DNA from: Fodinibacter sp963834965
Lineage (GTDB): Bacteria > Actinomycetota > Actinomycetes > Actinomycetales > Dermatophilaceae
Assembly: GCA_963834965.1 (NCBI GenBank)
Contig: CAWIEI010000003.1
Span: 62,001-126,000, forward strand
Length of the DNA: 64,000 bases
Direction of reading: 5' to 3'
Part shown: piece by piece, positions 34,973 to 43,622 of the stretch
How positions within the stretch are numbered: position 1 is the stretch's first letter
Layout of the letters: each line of letters begins with the position of its first letter
Made by a program: the position numbers and the translations under genes
Notes under the pieces: generated by a model
What the model was told of the DNA's origin: nothing
The model's database searches: none
Seen by the model: only the letters and a program-made list of their open reading frames with translations

Positions 34973-36550
34973 TCAGCGTGCTTCTCGGCGGGCGGCTCCC
35001 ATGATCGTCGGGAACCCCTTGACGCCGATCACCGCCCCGGCCGCGAACACCCCGCCCATGAGGGCGCCCGCCACACCGGGTGAGCATGCGTCGGCCCCGG
35101 CGATGTAGAGCCCGTCGACCTCGGTCGTGGCCGGGACGAGGTGGTCCCTGATCCGCTGTGGGGTCGAGGCGATCCCGTAGATGCCGCCGTCGCGGTGACC
35201 GGTGAAGCCCTCGACGGTGAGCGGCGTCGAGAGCTCGGCGTAGGTCACGAGGTCGCGGAACCCCGGGTGGTGGCGCTCGACCAGTTCGAGCAGGCCCTCA
35301 CTGATCCGCGTCTTGAGGGCCTCGTACGCCGGTCCCCGCCGCTTCCACGCCTCGTCGCGCCAGGGCGAGAAGGCGTCGTACTCGACGAAGGCGATGACCT
35401 CGGCGGTGTGGCGGTGCGCCTGCGCATCCTTAAGCGACGGGAACGACAGGTAGGCGCCAGGCGGGCGGCCCTGCAGCACGTCGCCCCACCGGGCGCGGAC
35501 GTCGTCGTGGTCGAAGGAGTCGAAGTACCAGTGGTTGGCGCCGGTGAAGCCGAGCGTCGCCGGTGACTCACGCAGACCGAGGTACAGGGTGACCGTGGAG
35601 GCCGACGGCTCGGCCGAACCCACCGCGGCGGTGAGCCGTGGAGCCGACCCGGCGCGGAGGAGGCGGGTCGCCGTCGTGTGTGCACCGGCATCCGAGATGA
35701 CGACGGGTGCGCGGAAGGTCGCGTGCCGCGGTCCGCGGCCCTTCTTGTAGCTCACCGAGACCCCGGCCACTCGGCCGTCCTCGACGAGGATCTCCTCGAC
35801 GGTGTGGTCCACGAGGCAGGAGCCGCCGCGCGACTCGATGACCTCCTTCGCCCCGTCGGCGATCGTGCTCGAGGTGCCGACGGGATACCAGCCGCCGTGC
35901 AGGTAGTGCCGCACGACGAGGGCGTGCACCGAGAAGGCGCTGCGGGACGGCGGCAGCCCGTAGTCGCCCCACTGCGAGGCGAGCACGGCGCGCAGGCGCG
36001 GGTCGGTGAGGTGCCGCTCGAGGTAGTCCTTGGTGGTCGTCAGTGCAAGACCACGGTCGCGCAGCCCGACCAGGCCCATGCCGACGCGCAGGACGCCGGG
36101 GGCCGACCAGCGGTACGTCTCACGCCCGTACCAGTCCGCAGCCTTGTGGATGTCGGCGAAGTAGCGCTCGATGCCCTCGGCCTCGTCCGGGAACGCGGCG
36201 ACGAGCGCGGCCGCGTACTCGCGGGGGTTGCTCGGCACCTCGAACCTGAGGTCCGGGTAGTGGAACACCTCGAGCACGTGCGGCATCTGCTGCCACTTCA
36301 CCCCGCCGCCCGTGACGAGGTCGAAGAGGCCGCGCAGGGTGCTGCCCTCCCGCAGACCACCCAGGTAGTGGATCCCGACGTCCCAGTGAAAGCCCTTGCG
36401 CTGGAAGGTGTGCGTGAAGCCGCCGAGCTTGAAGTGGGACTCCAGCACCAGCACCCGCTTGCCCTCGAGCCGAGCGAGGAGTGCGGCTGCCGACAGCCCT
36501 CCGATACCCGAACCGACGACGATGACGTCGTACTCCGGCGCCTCGTCCAT
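34973..36550 (-). CDS. phytoene desaturase/retinol saturase-like FAD oxidoreductase
   Basis: A 525-residue flavoenzyme. The N-terminus VIVVGSGIGGLSAAALLARL and VLVLESHFKLGGFTHTF is the FAD/NAD-binding signature of the CrtI/CrtISO/RetSat family. HWDVGIHYLGG and the C-terminal GLYIAGADACSPGVAGALMG complete the pattern. Residues 1-525 look intact. The family saturates, desaturates or isomerises polyenes such as carotenoids and retinol. No other carotenoid genes are nearby, so the substrate is open. Confidence 0.92.
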   Translation of the reverse strand: MDEAPEYDVIVVGSGIGGLSAAALLARLEGKRVLVLESHFKLGGFTHTFQRKGFHWDVGIHYLGGLREGSTLRGLFDLVTGGGVKWQQMPHVLEVFHYPDLRFEVPSNPREYAAALVAAFPDEAEGIERYFADIHKAADWYGRETYRWSAPGVLRVGMGLVGLRDRGLALTTTKDYLERHLTDPRLRAVLASQWGDYGLPPSRSAFSVHALVVRHYLHGGWYPVGTSSTIADGAKEVIESRGGSCLVDHTVEEILVEDGRVAGVSVSYKKGRGPRHATFRAPVVISDAGAHTTATRLLRAGSAPRLTAAVGSAEPSASTVTLYLGLRESPATLGFTGANHWYFDSFDHDDVRARWGDVLQGRPPGAYLSFPSLKDAQAHRHTAEVIAFVEYDAFSPWRDEAWKRRGPAYEALKTRISEGLLELVERHHPGFRDLVTYAELSTPLTVEGFTGHRDGGIYGIASTPQRIRDHLVPATTEVDGLYIAGADACSPGVAGALMGGVFAAGAVIGVKGFPTIMGAARREAR

Positions 36551-36976
36551 GATGCGCTCCGCTCAGCAGTGCAGTGCTCGCAGCCTAGCGAGGGCGTTCC
36601 CGGGGCAGCTTGCCATCGTGAGCAGTCACCCACCCGCGGACGGCCGAACGGTTGGCAGCCGGTGCTCCGGGGTCTGGCTGCCGAGAACCTTGTCGTGATG
36701 CGACCAGGCGGCACGAAGGAAGCTGCAGAGGTGCGCAGCGGGTGAGACCTGGTCCTACCGCCCCGAATTTGCGTGCCGGGCACGGCCGAACCGAGACTCT
36801 CGGCCCTCTGGCCGGGGGGGCGGGGGGCCGGCCGTGGAGGCCCGAGGAGAGGCCCCCTTGGCTCACCATCTGGCGGCTACTGAAGACGCAGCTCGGCCGC
36901 CGACGTTTCGGGCGCTGCTACGACTCGTGTGGCGCCTTGGCGCTTCGCCGGTAGGCCCACACTGCATGGTCGAGTT
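36551..36976. other. intergenic before IS21 end, no gene seen
   Basis: About 425 bases with a G/C-rich patch at 36810-36840. No supported gene; the right part may be host DNA flanking the IS. Confidence 0.35.
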
Positions 36977-36980
36977 GACA

Positions 36981-37068
36981 GCGGCCACGAGAAACTGCCC
37001 GGAGGCGGCCACGAAGCTGCCCGGTAGCGGTCACGGAAGTTGCCCGCTGGCGGTCATGGGATCTGCCC
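36981..37068 (+). repeat. four IS21-type end repeats
   Basis: Four related 18-20 base units start at 36981, 37005, 37027 and 37050 (consensus GCGGyCACGr-AA-sTGCCC). Multiple spaced transposase-binding repeats are typical of IS21-family ends, here the left end upstream of istA. Confidence 0.8.
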
Positions 37069-37166
37069 GACACGAGTTCGTCTGCCTCGCCGCGTCCGGC
37101 GGTTGAGGCCCCTCCTGGGCTGCGGTGGCGGTGCTGAAGCGCCTACCGCCCCCAGGAGGGACCACT

Positions 37167-37727
37167 GTGAAGTCTGCCGAGGAGATCATGAACATGTTGG
37201 AAGCGTTCGATTTGACGGGGTCGTTGCGCGACGCCGGGGAGCTGGCTGGGGTCTCGCACCACACCGTGGGCCGGTACGTGAAGGCGCGTGAGGCCGGCGC
37301 TTTGAGTGACCGTCCCGCTGCGCGGGTGCAGCTCATCGATGAGCACTTGCCCAAGCTCGAGGAGTGGATCGAGCGCTCCAAGGGCCGGCTGCGCGCGGAC
37401 GTCGCGCACGACAAGCTCGTCGCGCTGGGGTACGCCGGCTCGCAGCGCACGACCCGCCGGGCGGTCGCGGCGGTGAAGAAGAACTACCGGTTGGGGCGGG
37501 TGCGGGTGCACCGGCCGTGGGTGGCCGAGCCGGGGATGTGGTTGCAGTACGACTTCGGCGACGGCCCGCTGATCGAGGGGGTGAGGACGACGTTGTTCGT
37601 GGCGTGGTTGGCGTGGAGCAGGTTCCGGGTGGTGCTGGCGATCCGGGACAAGACCGCACCGAGCGTGATGGCCGCCTTGGATGTCACCTTGCGCCGCTTG
37701 GGTGGGGCCCCGACGTACGTGCTGGCC
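37167..37727 (+). pseudogene. istA: IS21-family IstA transposase, 3' truncated
   Basis: GTG 37167 follows AGGAGGG at good spacing. The first 187 residues are a good IstA N-terminus: a helix-turn-helix (MLEAFDLTGSLRDAGELAGV then SHHTVGRYVKAREAG), a linker, then the first DDE strand in LQYDFGDGPLIEG, with FVAWLAWSRFRVV after it. At 37728 the match stops where a different element begins, so about two thirds of IstA and all of IstB are lost. Inactive. Confidence 0.85.
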
Positions 37728-37819
37728 TTATGCCGAGCCGCCAGTTATGCCGAATGGATGCGCGGGCGGCTTGGGTTCTCAAGGAGGGCAGCCGTTTCCG
37801 GGTTCGGAGCTCGGCATAA
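37728..37819. repeat. end of recombinase element with TTATGCCGA repeats
   Basis: TTATGCCGA occurs at 37728 and 37745, and inverted (TCGGCATAA) at 37811, directly where IstA is cut and just past the recombinase stop. It looks like the terminus of a tyrosine-recombinase mobile element. Confidence 0.65.
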
Positions 37820-38548
37820 TCAGAGGCTGACCAGGAATGCAAGGAGGTCGTCAGGTGGGGTGTATCGGCCTCGTTTGGTGTTGAGCGGCGCCGTGCGGGC
37901 GAGGGCGTTCTCCTTGAGCGCCATGCTGGCGTGTACGTAGATCTGCGTGGTTTGGGAGCTCTCGTGGCCAAGCCAGAGGGCGATCACGGCGGAGTCCACG
38001 CCTGCCTCGAGGAGGTTCATGGCGCAGGTGTGTCGAAGGACGTGCGGCGAAACGGTCTTCGCGGTCAGGGACGGCTTGGTCACTGCCGCGGTCTTGGTGT
38101 GCTTGGCCACCAGCCACTGCACGGCGTCGACGCTAAGGAGTCGTCCTCGTGAGGTGGGGAACACCGGGTCGTTGGGTGCGCCCGATCGCTCTTTCATCCA
38201 CTGCCGAAGCAGGGCCACCGTCTGCTTGGTCAAGGGAGTCGCCCGGTCTTTGCGACCCTTGCCGTGGCAGCGGACGTGAGCACCGGGTCCGAGTTCGAAA
38301 TCCGCGATGGTCAGATGCGTGAGTTCACTGACACGCAGACCGGTCTGGACTGCCAGGACCAGCAGCATGTGATCTCGCCGGCCGATCCACGTTGTCCGGT
38401 CAGGTGCGGCGAGCAGCGCGTCCACCTCGGCGATCTCGAGGTAGTCCAGCTCCCGCTTGTCGTAGCGCTTTGCCGTTGTTGGTGATGGCGCGGAGGGCTT
38501 CTGGGGAGGTTGCGGCAAGGAACCGTAGATCATTGGCCGGTTCGCCAC
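37820..38548 (-). CDS. tyrosine recombinase, N-terminus replaced or shifted
   Basis: A 242-residue phage-integrase-type catalytic domain. Catalytic residues are visible: Arg in TGLRVSELTHL, the beta-strand Lys region (HGKGRKDR), HVLRHTCA (H-x-x-R), the next His in LGHESSQTTQIYVH, and Tyr within that block (IYVH). The core-binding N-terminal domain is missing. Upstream, another frame reads DLRFLAATSPEALRAIT and joins near 38455 if shifted, so the gene may be frame-broken at its start. It resembles recombinases of RIT-like elements. Probably inactive without its N-domain. Confidence 0.8.
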   Translation of the reverse strand: MANRPMIYGSLPQPPQKPSAPSPTTAKRYDKRELDYLEIAEVDALLAAPDRTTWIGRRDHMLLVLAVQTGLRVSELTHLTIADFELGPGAHVRCHGKGRKDRATPLTKQTVALLRQWMKERSGAPNDPVFPTSRGRLLSVDAVQWLVAKHTKTAAVTKPSLTAKTVSPHVLRHTCAMNLLEAGVDSAVIALWLGHESSQTTQIYVHASMALKENALARTAPLNTKRGRYTPPDDLLAFLVSL

Positions 38549-38696
38549 GGCTCACGGCGCCGAAGACCCGGTCTTGCGGTCGCGGTTGCCGTATCGAGCC
38601 CGAACCGACAAGACGGCGTCGATCAGGGCGGCCTCAAGCTCATCTCCCGACCCAGGCGCTCCCAGGTCGGGCGCGCAACCCGCCGGGGGCCGGCGC

Positions 38697-38984
38697 TCAG
38701 ATGTCGAGGGTGATGCCCATTGTCACGGTGTCGCCGAGCCCGACTCCTTCGCGGCGCCGCACGGCCACCTTGAGGGGGACCAGGTAGCCGCCGTCCTTCG
38801 GGAAGAGCGAGGTCGTGAAGTCGTTGCCGCCGAGCCAGCCGGAGACCGGGATGCAGCCCCAGCCGTACGTGGCCAGCCGGGCGACCTCGCGGATGCGTTC
38901 CGCCTCCGGCTCCGGGACCGCGACGAAGTGGTGGGGGGCCGGGCCACGCCACTCGACGACCTCCCCGGAGAACTCCAGCTCCAT
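38697..38984 (-). CDS. DUF1905 family protein
   Basis: A 95-residue protein from ATG 38984: MELEFSGEVVEWRGPAPHHF, ending PKDGGYLVPLKVAVRRREGV then GLGDTVTMGITLDI. This is the whole DUF1905 beta-barrel, which has no known function. Divergent from the sigma factor operon with only 68 bases between. Confidence 0.87.
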   Translation of the reverse strand: MELEFSGEVVEWRGPAPHHFVAVPEPEAERIREVARLATYGWGCIPVSGWLGGNDFTTSLFPKDGGYLVPLKVAVRRREGVGLGDTVTMGITLDI

Positions 38985-39052
38985 GGCACGACGATAGGGT
39001 CGCCGACGACACTCCGTGTCAACCGGGACGGGGTCCGGGGCGTCAGTGGAGC

Positions 39053-39577
39053 ATGACAATGACAGCCGTGGACCCTCGCAGTGAGGCGGACGACGCGATC
39101 AGCGGGCTGTACGCCGTCCACGCGCGCGGCCTGGTCCGGCTGGCGTGGTTGCTCCTCCACGACGTCGGGGACGCCGAGGAGGTCGTCCAGGACGCGTTCG
39201 TGGCTCTGTACCGCCGGTGGTCGGCGCTTGACGCACCGGCCAGCGCGCCGGCGTACCTGCGCCGGGCCGTCGTCAACGGCGCTCGCTCGGCGCTGCGGCA
39301 CCGGGGGGTCGTCGGGCGGCACGCCGCCGCGGTGCGTGCCGAGGCAGCCACGACCGCGCCCGGCGCCGACACGGTGGCCGCCGGTGCTGCCGAGCGCGCC
39401 GCAGTGCTCGCGCGCCTCGCCCGACTCCCACGGCGCCAGCGCGAGGTGCTCGTCCTGCGCTACTACCTCGACCTGTCCGAGCACGAGATCGCCGACACCC
39501 TCGGCATCTCGCCCGGCTCGGTCAAGAGCCACGCCCACCGCGGGCTCGCCGCGCTGCGGGCCGGACAGGAGCTGTGA
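39053..39577 (+). CDS. ECF sigma factor, SigE family
   Basis: A 174-residue sigma-70-like factor. Region 2 (about 15-75) has LYAVHARGLVRLAWLLLHD followed by AEEVVQDAFVALYRRW. Region 4 (about 115-170) has LARLPRRQREVLVLRYYLDL and SEHEIADTLGISPGSVKSHA. Length and sequence fit the SigE/SigK-like ECF group with short linker. The following gene overlaps by one base (TGATG) and carries a membrane anchor, so it is probably the anti-sigma or effector partner. Confidence 0.93.
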   Translation: MTMTAVDPRSEADDAISGLYAVHARGLVRLAWLLLHDVGDAEEVVQDAFVALYRRWSALDAPASAPAYLRRAVVNGARSALRHRGVVGRHAAAVRAEAATTAPGADTVAAGAAERAAVLARLARLPRRQREVLVLRYYLDLSEHEIADTLGISPGSVKSHAHRGLAALRAGQEL

Positions 39578-40626
39578 TGGACCGGATGCCCGAGACCGAG
39601 GACCTGCTGCGCGCGGCACTGCGCGAGCGCGCCGACGTCCTCGACCCCGCCGACCGGCTCGAGGACGTCCTCGCGGCGGCCGGCGCCCCCAGCGGGCGGC
39701 GGTGGTGGCTGTCGGCGGGTGCCGCGGCCGCTGCGGTCGCCGCGGTGGTGGCCGGGGCGTGGCTGGTCCGGGGCCCGCTCGAGGATCCCGCCCGCACTGT
39801 CCCCGCCGTGACCGCCACGACCGCCCCCACGACCGCCCCCACCCCCGTCCCGAGCCCCTCCGGCAGCCCCTCCGGCCGCGGGCCGTCGCCGTCCCCGAGC
39901 GCCACCGCACCCGCGATCGAGTCGGCCCTGCCCGTCTACGTCGTCGTCCCCGAGGTGCCCGGCGACCCGGGCAGCGGCTACGGCCTGGCCCGGCGCTGGG
40001 TCACCCTCGCCGCGCCCGACGAGGACGCCACCCGGGTCCGGGCGGCCGTCGACGCCTCGCTCGGCGCCCCGGTCGAGGGGGTGGACCCGTCCGCGTGGGC
40101 CGGGGTCGACGTCAGCGCGGTGACCGTGACCACCGACGGCGTGAGCGTCGAGGTCAGCGCCGCACCACGCCGGACCGGTACCGCGGCGGACGACCTCGCG
40201 CTCGCCCAGGTCGGGTGGACGGCCCAGGCCGTCCTCGGGCGGGGGAACGTGCCCGTGACGGTCACGACCGGCGGGAGCCCGCTCGGCGTCGTCACCCGCC
40301 CGGCCACCGACCAGTGGTACACGGTGCTCACGAACGTGTGGGTCACCGCCCCCACCCCCGGGGAGCGCCTCCCCGCCGGCTCCCCGGTGATAGTCAGCGG
40401 CCAGGCCTCGGTCTTCGAGGCGGCGCTGACCTGGCAGCTCGAGCGGGACGGCACCGTGGTCGACCGCGGCTCTGTCACCGCATCCGCCGGGGCACCCGCC
40501 TGGGGCGACTACACGATCGACCTCGGCACCCTGCCCAGCGGCGGGTACACCATCCGGGTGCGTTCGCTCAGCCCCCGCGACGGGGCGGTCGACGCCGAGG
40601 ACGTGGTGTCGTTCACCGTCCGCTGA
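39577..40626 (+). CDS. membrane-anchored GerMN-Gmad2-type protein, sigma-factor partner
   Basis: A 349-residue protein. A short cytoplasmic start (about 1-42, LRAALRERADVLDPADRLED) precedes one transmembrane helix (about 46-66). A Thr/Pro/Ser-rich spacer (about 75-110) follows, then a GerMN-like domain (about 140-240, with PSAWAGVDVSAVTVTTDGVS) and a C-terminal Gmad2-like immunoglobulin domain (about 250-349, GERLPAGSPVIVSGQASVFE). The cytoplasmic part may hold the sigma factor, though no zinc motif is seen. The outer domains suggest cell-envelope sensing. Coupled with the sigma gene. Confidence 0.83.
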   Translation: MDRMPETEDLLRAALRERADVLDPADRLEDVLAAAGAPSGRRWWLSAGAAAAAVAAVVAGAWLVRGPLEDPARTVPAVTATTAPTTAPTPVPSPSGSPSGRGPSPSPSATAPAIESALPVYVVVPEVPGDPGSGYGLARRWVTLAAPDEDATRVRAAVDASLGAPVEGVDPSAWAGVDVSAVTVTTDGVSVEVSAAPRRTGTAADDLALAQVGWTAQAVLGRGNVPVTVTTGGSPLGVVTRPATDQWYTVLTNVWVTAPTPGERLPAGSPVIVSGQASVFEAALTWQLERDGTVVDRGSVTASAGAPAWGDYTIDLGTLPSGGYTIRVRSLSPRDGAVDAEDVVSFTVR

Positions 40627-40638
40627 CGTCAGGCGTCC

Positions 40639-40860
40639 TCAGCGCCAGCGCGACACGGCGTTGAGGACGGCCAACGCCGCCGGCCGGCGCTCGTGGCGCG
40701 CAGCACGGTGCGAACCAGCCGGACCGTCCGGACACCCGCGGCCTCGAGGGCGACGACCCCCTCCGGGTGGTCCCGCCCTCGGGGCCGACGACGAGCACGA
40801 CGCCGTGGTCGGGGAGCGTGACCGCGGCGAGCAGCTCAAGCCGCGCCCCGGCCCGGCGGC
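40639..40860 (-). pseudogene. rsmE: rsmE C-terminal remnant with two frameshifts
   Basis: Read through three frames, this gives LLAAVTLPDHGVVLVVGPEGG, then VVALEAAGVRTVRLVRTVLR, then AALAVLNAVSRWR-stop. These are the C-terminal blocks of RsmE, the m3U1498 16S rRNA methyltransferase (SPOUT fold), including the AdoMet-site GPEGG. The N-terminal two thirds are absent and the fragment abuts a CGGGCT repeat. A functional copy must lie elsewhere. Confidence 0.75.
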
Positions 40861-40863
40861 GCG

Positions 40864-40906
<43 letters not shown>

Positions 40907-40937
40907 CAACCATCGCGCGCCCGGCTAACCTCTCGGA

Positions 40938-41398
40938 GTGACCCCTGTGCTCAATACGATCGGTGCGCACATACTCACCACGCCTCGCCTTGCGCGATCG
41001 CCGATCTGGCTCGACCGGCACCGGTTGGGCTGGCTGATGGGTCCCCGTGTACTCATGCTGGAGCACCGAGGACGTGCCTCGGGTGCGGAGCGGTTCGTTT
41101 GTCTTGAGGTCGTCGACCGACCAAGCACCAACGCGATCATCGTTGCGAGCGGATTCGGCGCTCGGGCTCAGTGGTACCGCAACCTGCAGGCGAACCCCAC
41201 CTGCCGCGTCAGCGTCGGACGGATCAGCGGCGTATCGGCTCGGGCTCGCTTGATGTCCGACGACGAGTCAGCGGCCACGCTCTCGCGGTACCAGCACGCC
41301 CATCCGCGAGCGTGCTCAGGCTGTGGGGCGTCATCGAAGAGGCGCTCGACCAGCCCCTGATCGGTCTGCCGATGGTTGAACTGCGGCTGCGGCCCTGA
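40938..41398 (+). pseudogene. deazaflavin-dependent nitroreductase-like protein, frameshifted
   Basis: The first 120 residues (MLEHRGRASGAERFVCLEVV, ARAQWYRNLQANPTCRVSV) follow the DDN-type F420-dependent nitroreductase family, with its split-barrel cofactor fold. After ...SRYQHAHPRA the frame fails, and the next frame ends naturally as LWGVIEEALDQPLIGLPMVE then LRLRP-stop at 41398. One base lost or gained near 41305-41320. Start GTG 40938 follows CGGAG. Possibly functional if the break is an error. Confidence 0.75.
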
Positions 41399-41953
41399 TC
41401 ATGAGTGCCGTCCCACCCGGCGCATGTGCCCAGGAGTGAGCTGAGCTCGTCGGACGGATGCGACCTGAGACCGGAGCACTCGTCCGCCAGGCGGTTCGCG
41501 GTCAAAGGCCCCTGCACATCTGCTCTACGTCCAAGGCGGCAAGCTGCGATAGGCGACAAGCGGCTGCCGTTGAGACTGGTCGAAGGGTCGACGACGCCGA
41601 CCCCAGCATCCCTGTGGGCCTCAGAAGCGGCGTGGCCGGCGACGCCGTGGGAGTCGCTATCGCGCCGACGAAGGTTTGGAACGATGGTGGGGCCTACCGG
41701 TCCCGCCCTGTGTGAACGTTTTCGCCCTCTTCGCCTGGAGCGGCCATCGGCTTGGGAAGTCGCTCAGGCATCCATGTTCGATTCGACACATCATCGTGGT
41801 GGGGGAGGGTCTCCGGGCCGGTCCACCCATTCCCAGCCACGGCCGAATACCTCGGAATCCGTTGTGCCGCAACCCCCCAGCCGCGCGGCGCACACTTCGG
41901 GCTGCCCATGGGCAGTCGTGGTGCAGACGTGGCGGGCGCGTACCGTGAATGTC
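41399..41953. other. intergenic, no gene seen
   Basis: About 555 bases with open frames but no recognisable protein. The right end (TACCGT, 41941-41946) may be the -10 of a leaderless start at 41954. Confidence 0.4.
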
Positions 41954-42361
41954 ATGACCACACAGAATGCAGGGCTACCCACCTACCCGACCAGCATGGA
42001 GGACGTGGAGCCGCTGCTCGACAAGGCGCACGACGGCGACGTCGAGGCGACTGTCGCCCTGATCAGGGCACCTTTCCCCGTCCCGATGACCGGCGTGCCC
42101 ACCGGGGTCCTGGTCGAGGCGGCCACCGACGTCTACCTCGAGCGCCACCACCTGGCGATCCGCGTCGACGCACGCGCCGTCCCCGAGGTCATTGCCGGCG
42201 TCAAGGCCGCGTGCCATGCCGTTCACGCACCTGTGGAGACAGACACGATCGCCCACCAGGTCCTGCTGCACTCGCCGGTCGAGCCGTACAGCGACTGGCT
42301 CGACACCGATGCTGGCCACCAGTACACCTCGCGGATCCGCGAGCGCTTCGTCACCGCCTGA
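41954..42361 (+). CDS. hypothetical protein, 135 aa
   Basis: From ATG 41954, a soluble acidic protein (pattern SMEDVEPLLDKAHDGDVEAT). A central strand (ALIRAPFPVPMTGVPTGVLV) is followed by RHHLAIRVDARAVPEVIAGV. No signal peptide or family recognised. It is well separated from both neighbours. Confidence 0.6.
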   Translation: MTTQNAGLPTYPTSMEDVEPLLDKAHDGDVEATVALIRAPFPVPMTGVPTGVLVEAATDVYLERHHLAIRVDARAVPEVIAGVKAACHAVHAPVETDTIAHQVLLHSPVEPYSDWLDTDAGHQYTSRIRERFVTA

Positions 42362-42652
42362 GCCGGCACTTGCGCTGGAGATGGTGCAGCACCTGCGAAA
42401 CGGAATCGCGCATGGCAACCGGCTCTTCCTACATCGCCCCGACGAACTGAGAAGGTGGCCGGCCACCACGAGACGTGCCGCATGCCAGTACTCCGATTCT
42501 TCATACGCTGGCTGCGGACAGAGGCGCCGAGCGGTCACCTCGCGGCGATGAGACTCACCTCGCGGCAGGCCCATCGCTGCGCCGCTTGGCGTCACGCTCA
42601 CGGATTCTCGGTCTACGTGGAAGGTGCGCGCTTTCCCTGTAACTCTGGGTTG

Positions 42653-43084
42653 ATGACTGCATACCTCCCCGCCATCACGACGCTCCTGGGCGCAGCGATC
42701 GCACGGGTAGGCGTGGCGTTCACCGCGCGTGCGGCCGATCGGCGCGAACAGAGGAATCGGCTGTGGGTCGACGCGCGGAGGCGCTCACAGATGCGCTGAT
42801 CTTCCTACGGGCTCCGGCGCTCGGCGCCGGTGGACCGCCGCGATCCGAGGTTCGAGGATTGGGCGAGATCGATGGATGTCCTGATGGCCAGGATCTCCCT
42901 GTTCTCTGACAATGAGACCGCCAAGGCGTTCGCCGACGCGACAAGACCGGCTCATGACAAGCCGCCGAATCCGAGCTACCCGGAGAGCGCTTGGAGTTAC
43001 GCCAGCCCGGTGGAGTTCGAGGAGCACGTTCGCATGTGCCCCGGGACTGCGACGAAGCGATCCGATAGCGACTTGGCCGGATGA
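42653..43084 (+). pseudogene. unknown one-helix protein with two frameshifts
   Basis: Three frames in order give one sensible product. It begins MTAYLPAITTLLGAAIARVG (a hydrophobic helix) then ADRREQRNRLWV; next frame RRAEALTDALIFLR; next frame DRRDPRFEDWARSMDVLMAR then ISLFSDNETAKAFADATRP. Breaks lie near 42770-42780 and 42810-42830. The pattern (short membrane helix, basic stretch, helical soluble part) occurs in small actinobacterial proteins of unknown role. Confidence 0.6.
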
Positions 43085-43622
43085 GGCGAGCCCGCCTCTG
43101 CGGCTCGGCTCGAAGACTCCTGACAGTAGAGGGCCAGTCCGCGTGGGCGCGCGGCTGAGTCCTAGCACCAGCCATGGCGCATAAACTCGGGACGGCCCAA
43201 CGCGGCGGTGTGACCCACCCCGACCCGCGCTGAGGTTACGCGCATCTGGTCTCGCTCGTCCGCCAGCGTTCATGCGGCTCGTTCGGGGAGCGCCGCGCGG
43301 GTGTTCTTCTGCCTGGAATCCACGAGTGGGGATGGCAGCAACCTGAGTTGTTGCTGAAGGGGTCGTCCCTCTCGCCAGCGTGATCGTGCACCTGAATTCC
43401 TGCGCCGCTGCACACTGACCCTGTGCACCGGTGCGGACGACACGACCTTCACTACCGCGCGCTCGAGGCCGCGGTAGGGGGGCGAAGGGCGTGCTTCAGC
43501 ACCGACGAGGTCCAAGAGATCAGGAGAGGTCAGCGTTGTCTGCCCGTCCGGGGCCGAGCGTTAGCCACCGGCGGGACGTTCGCCTGTTTCCGTGTCGTCG
43601 GGGTGCGTCCGGGTCTGGCGTC
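43085..43622. other. intergenic, no gene seen
   Basis: About 540 bases. Nothing recognisable on either strand. The frame of the next gene stays open through much of it, but coding character begins only near 43623. Confidence 0.4.

Noticed and set aside
36981..37068. Possible iteron-type replication origin
   Set aside because: Four spaced direct repeats could suggest iterons, but they sit at the correct place for IS21 ends directly before istA, with no replication gene.
39081..40664. 527-aa Arg/Pro-rich frame over the sigma operon
   Set aside because: Same-strand shadow of two clear genes; extreme Arg/Pro composition and no motif.
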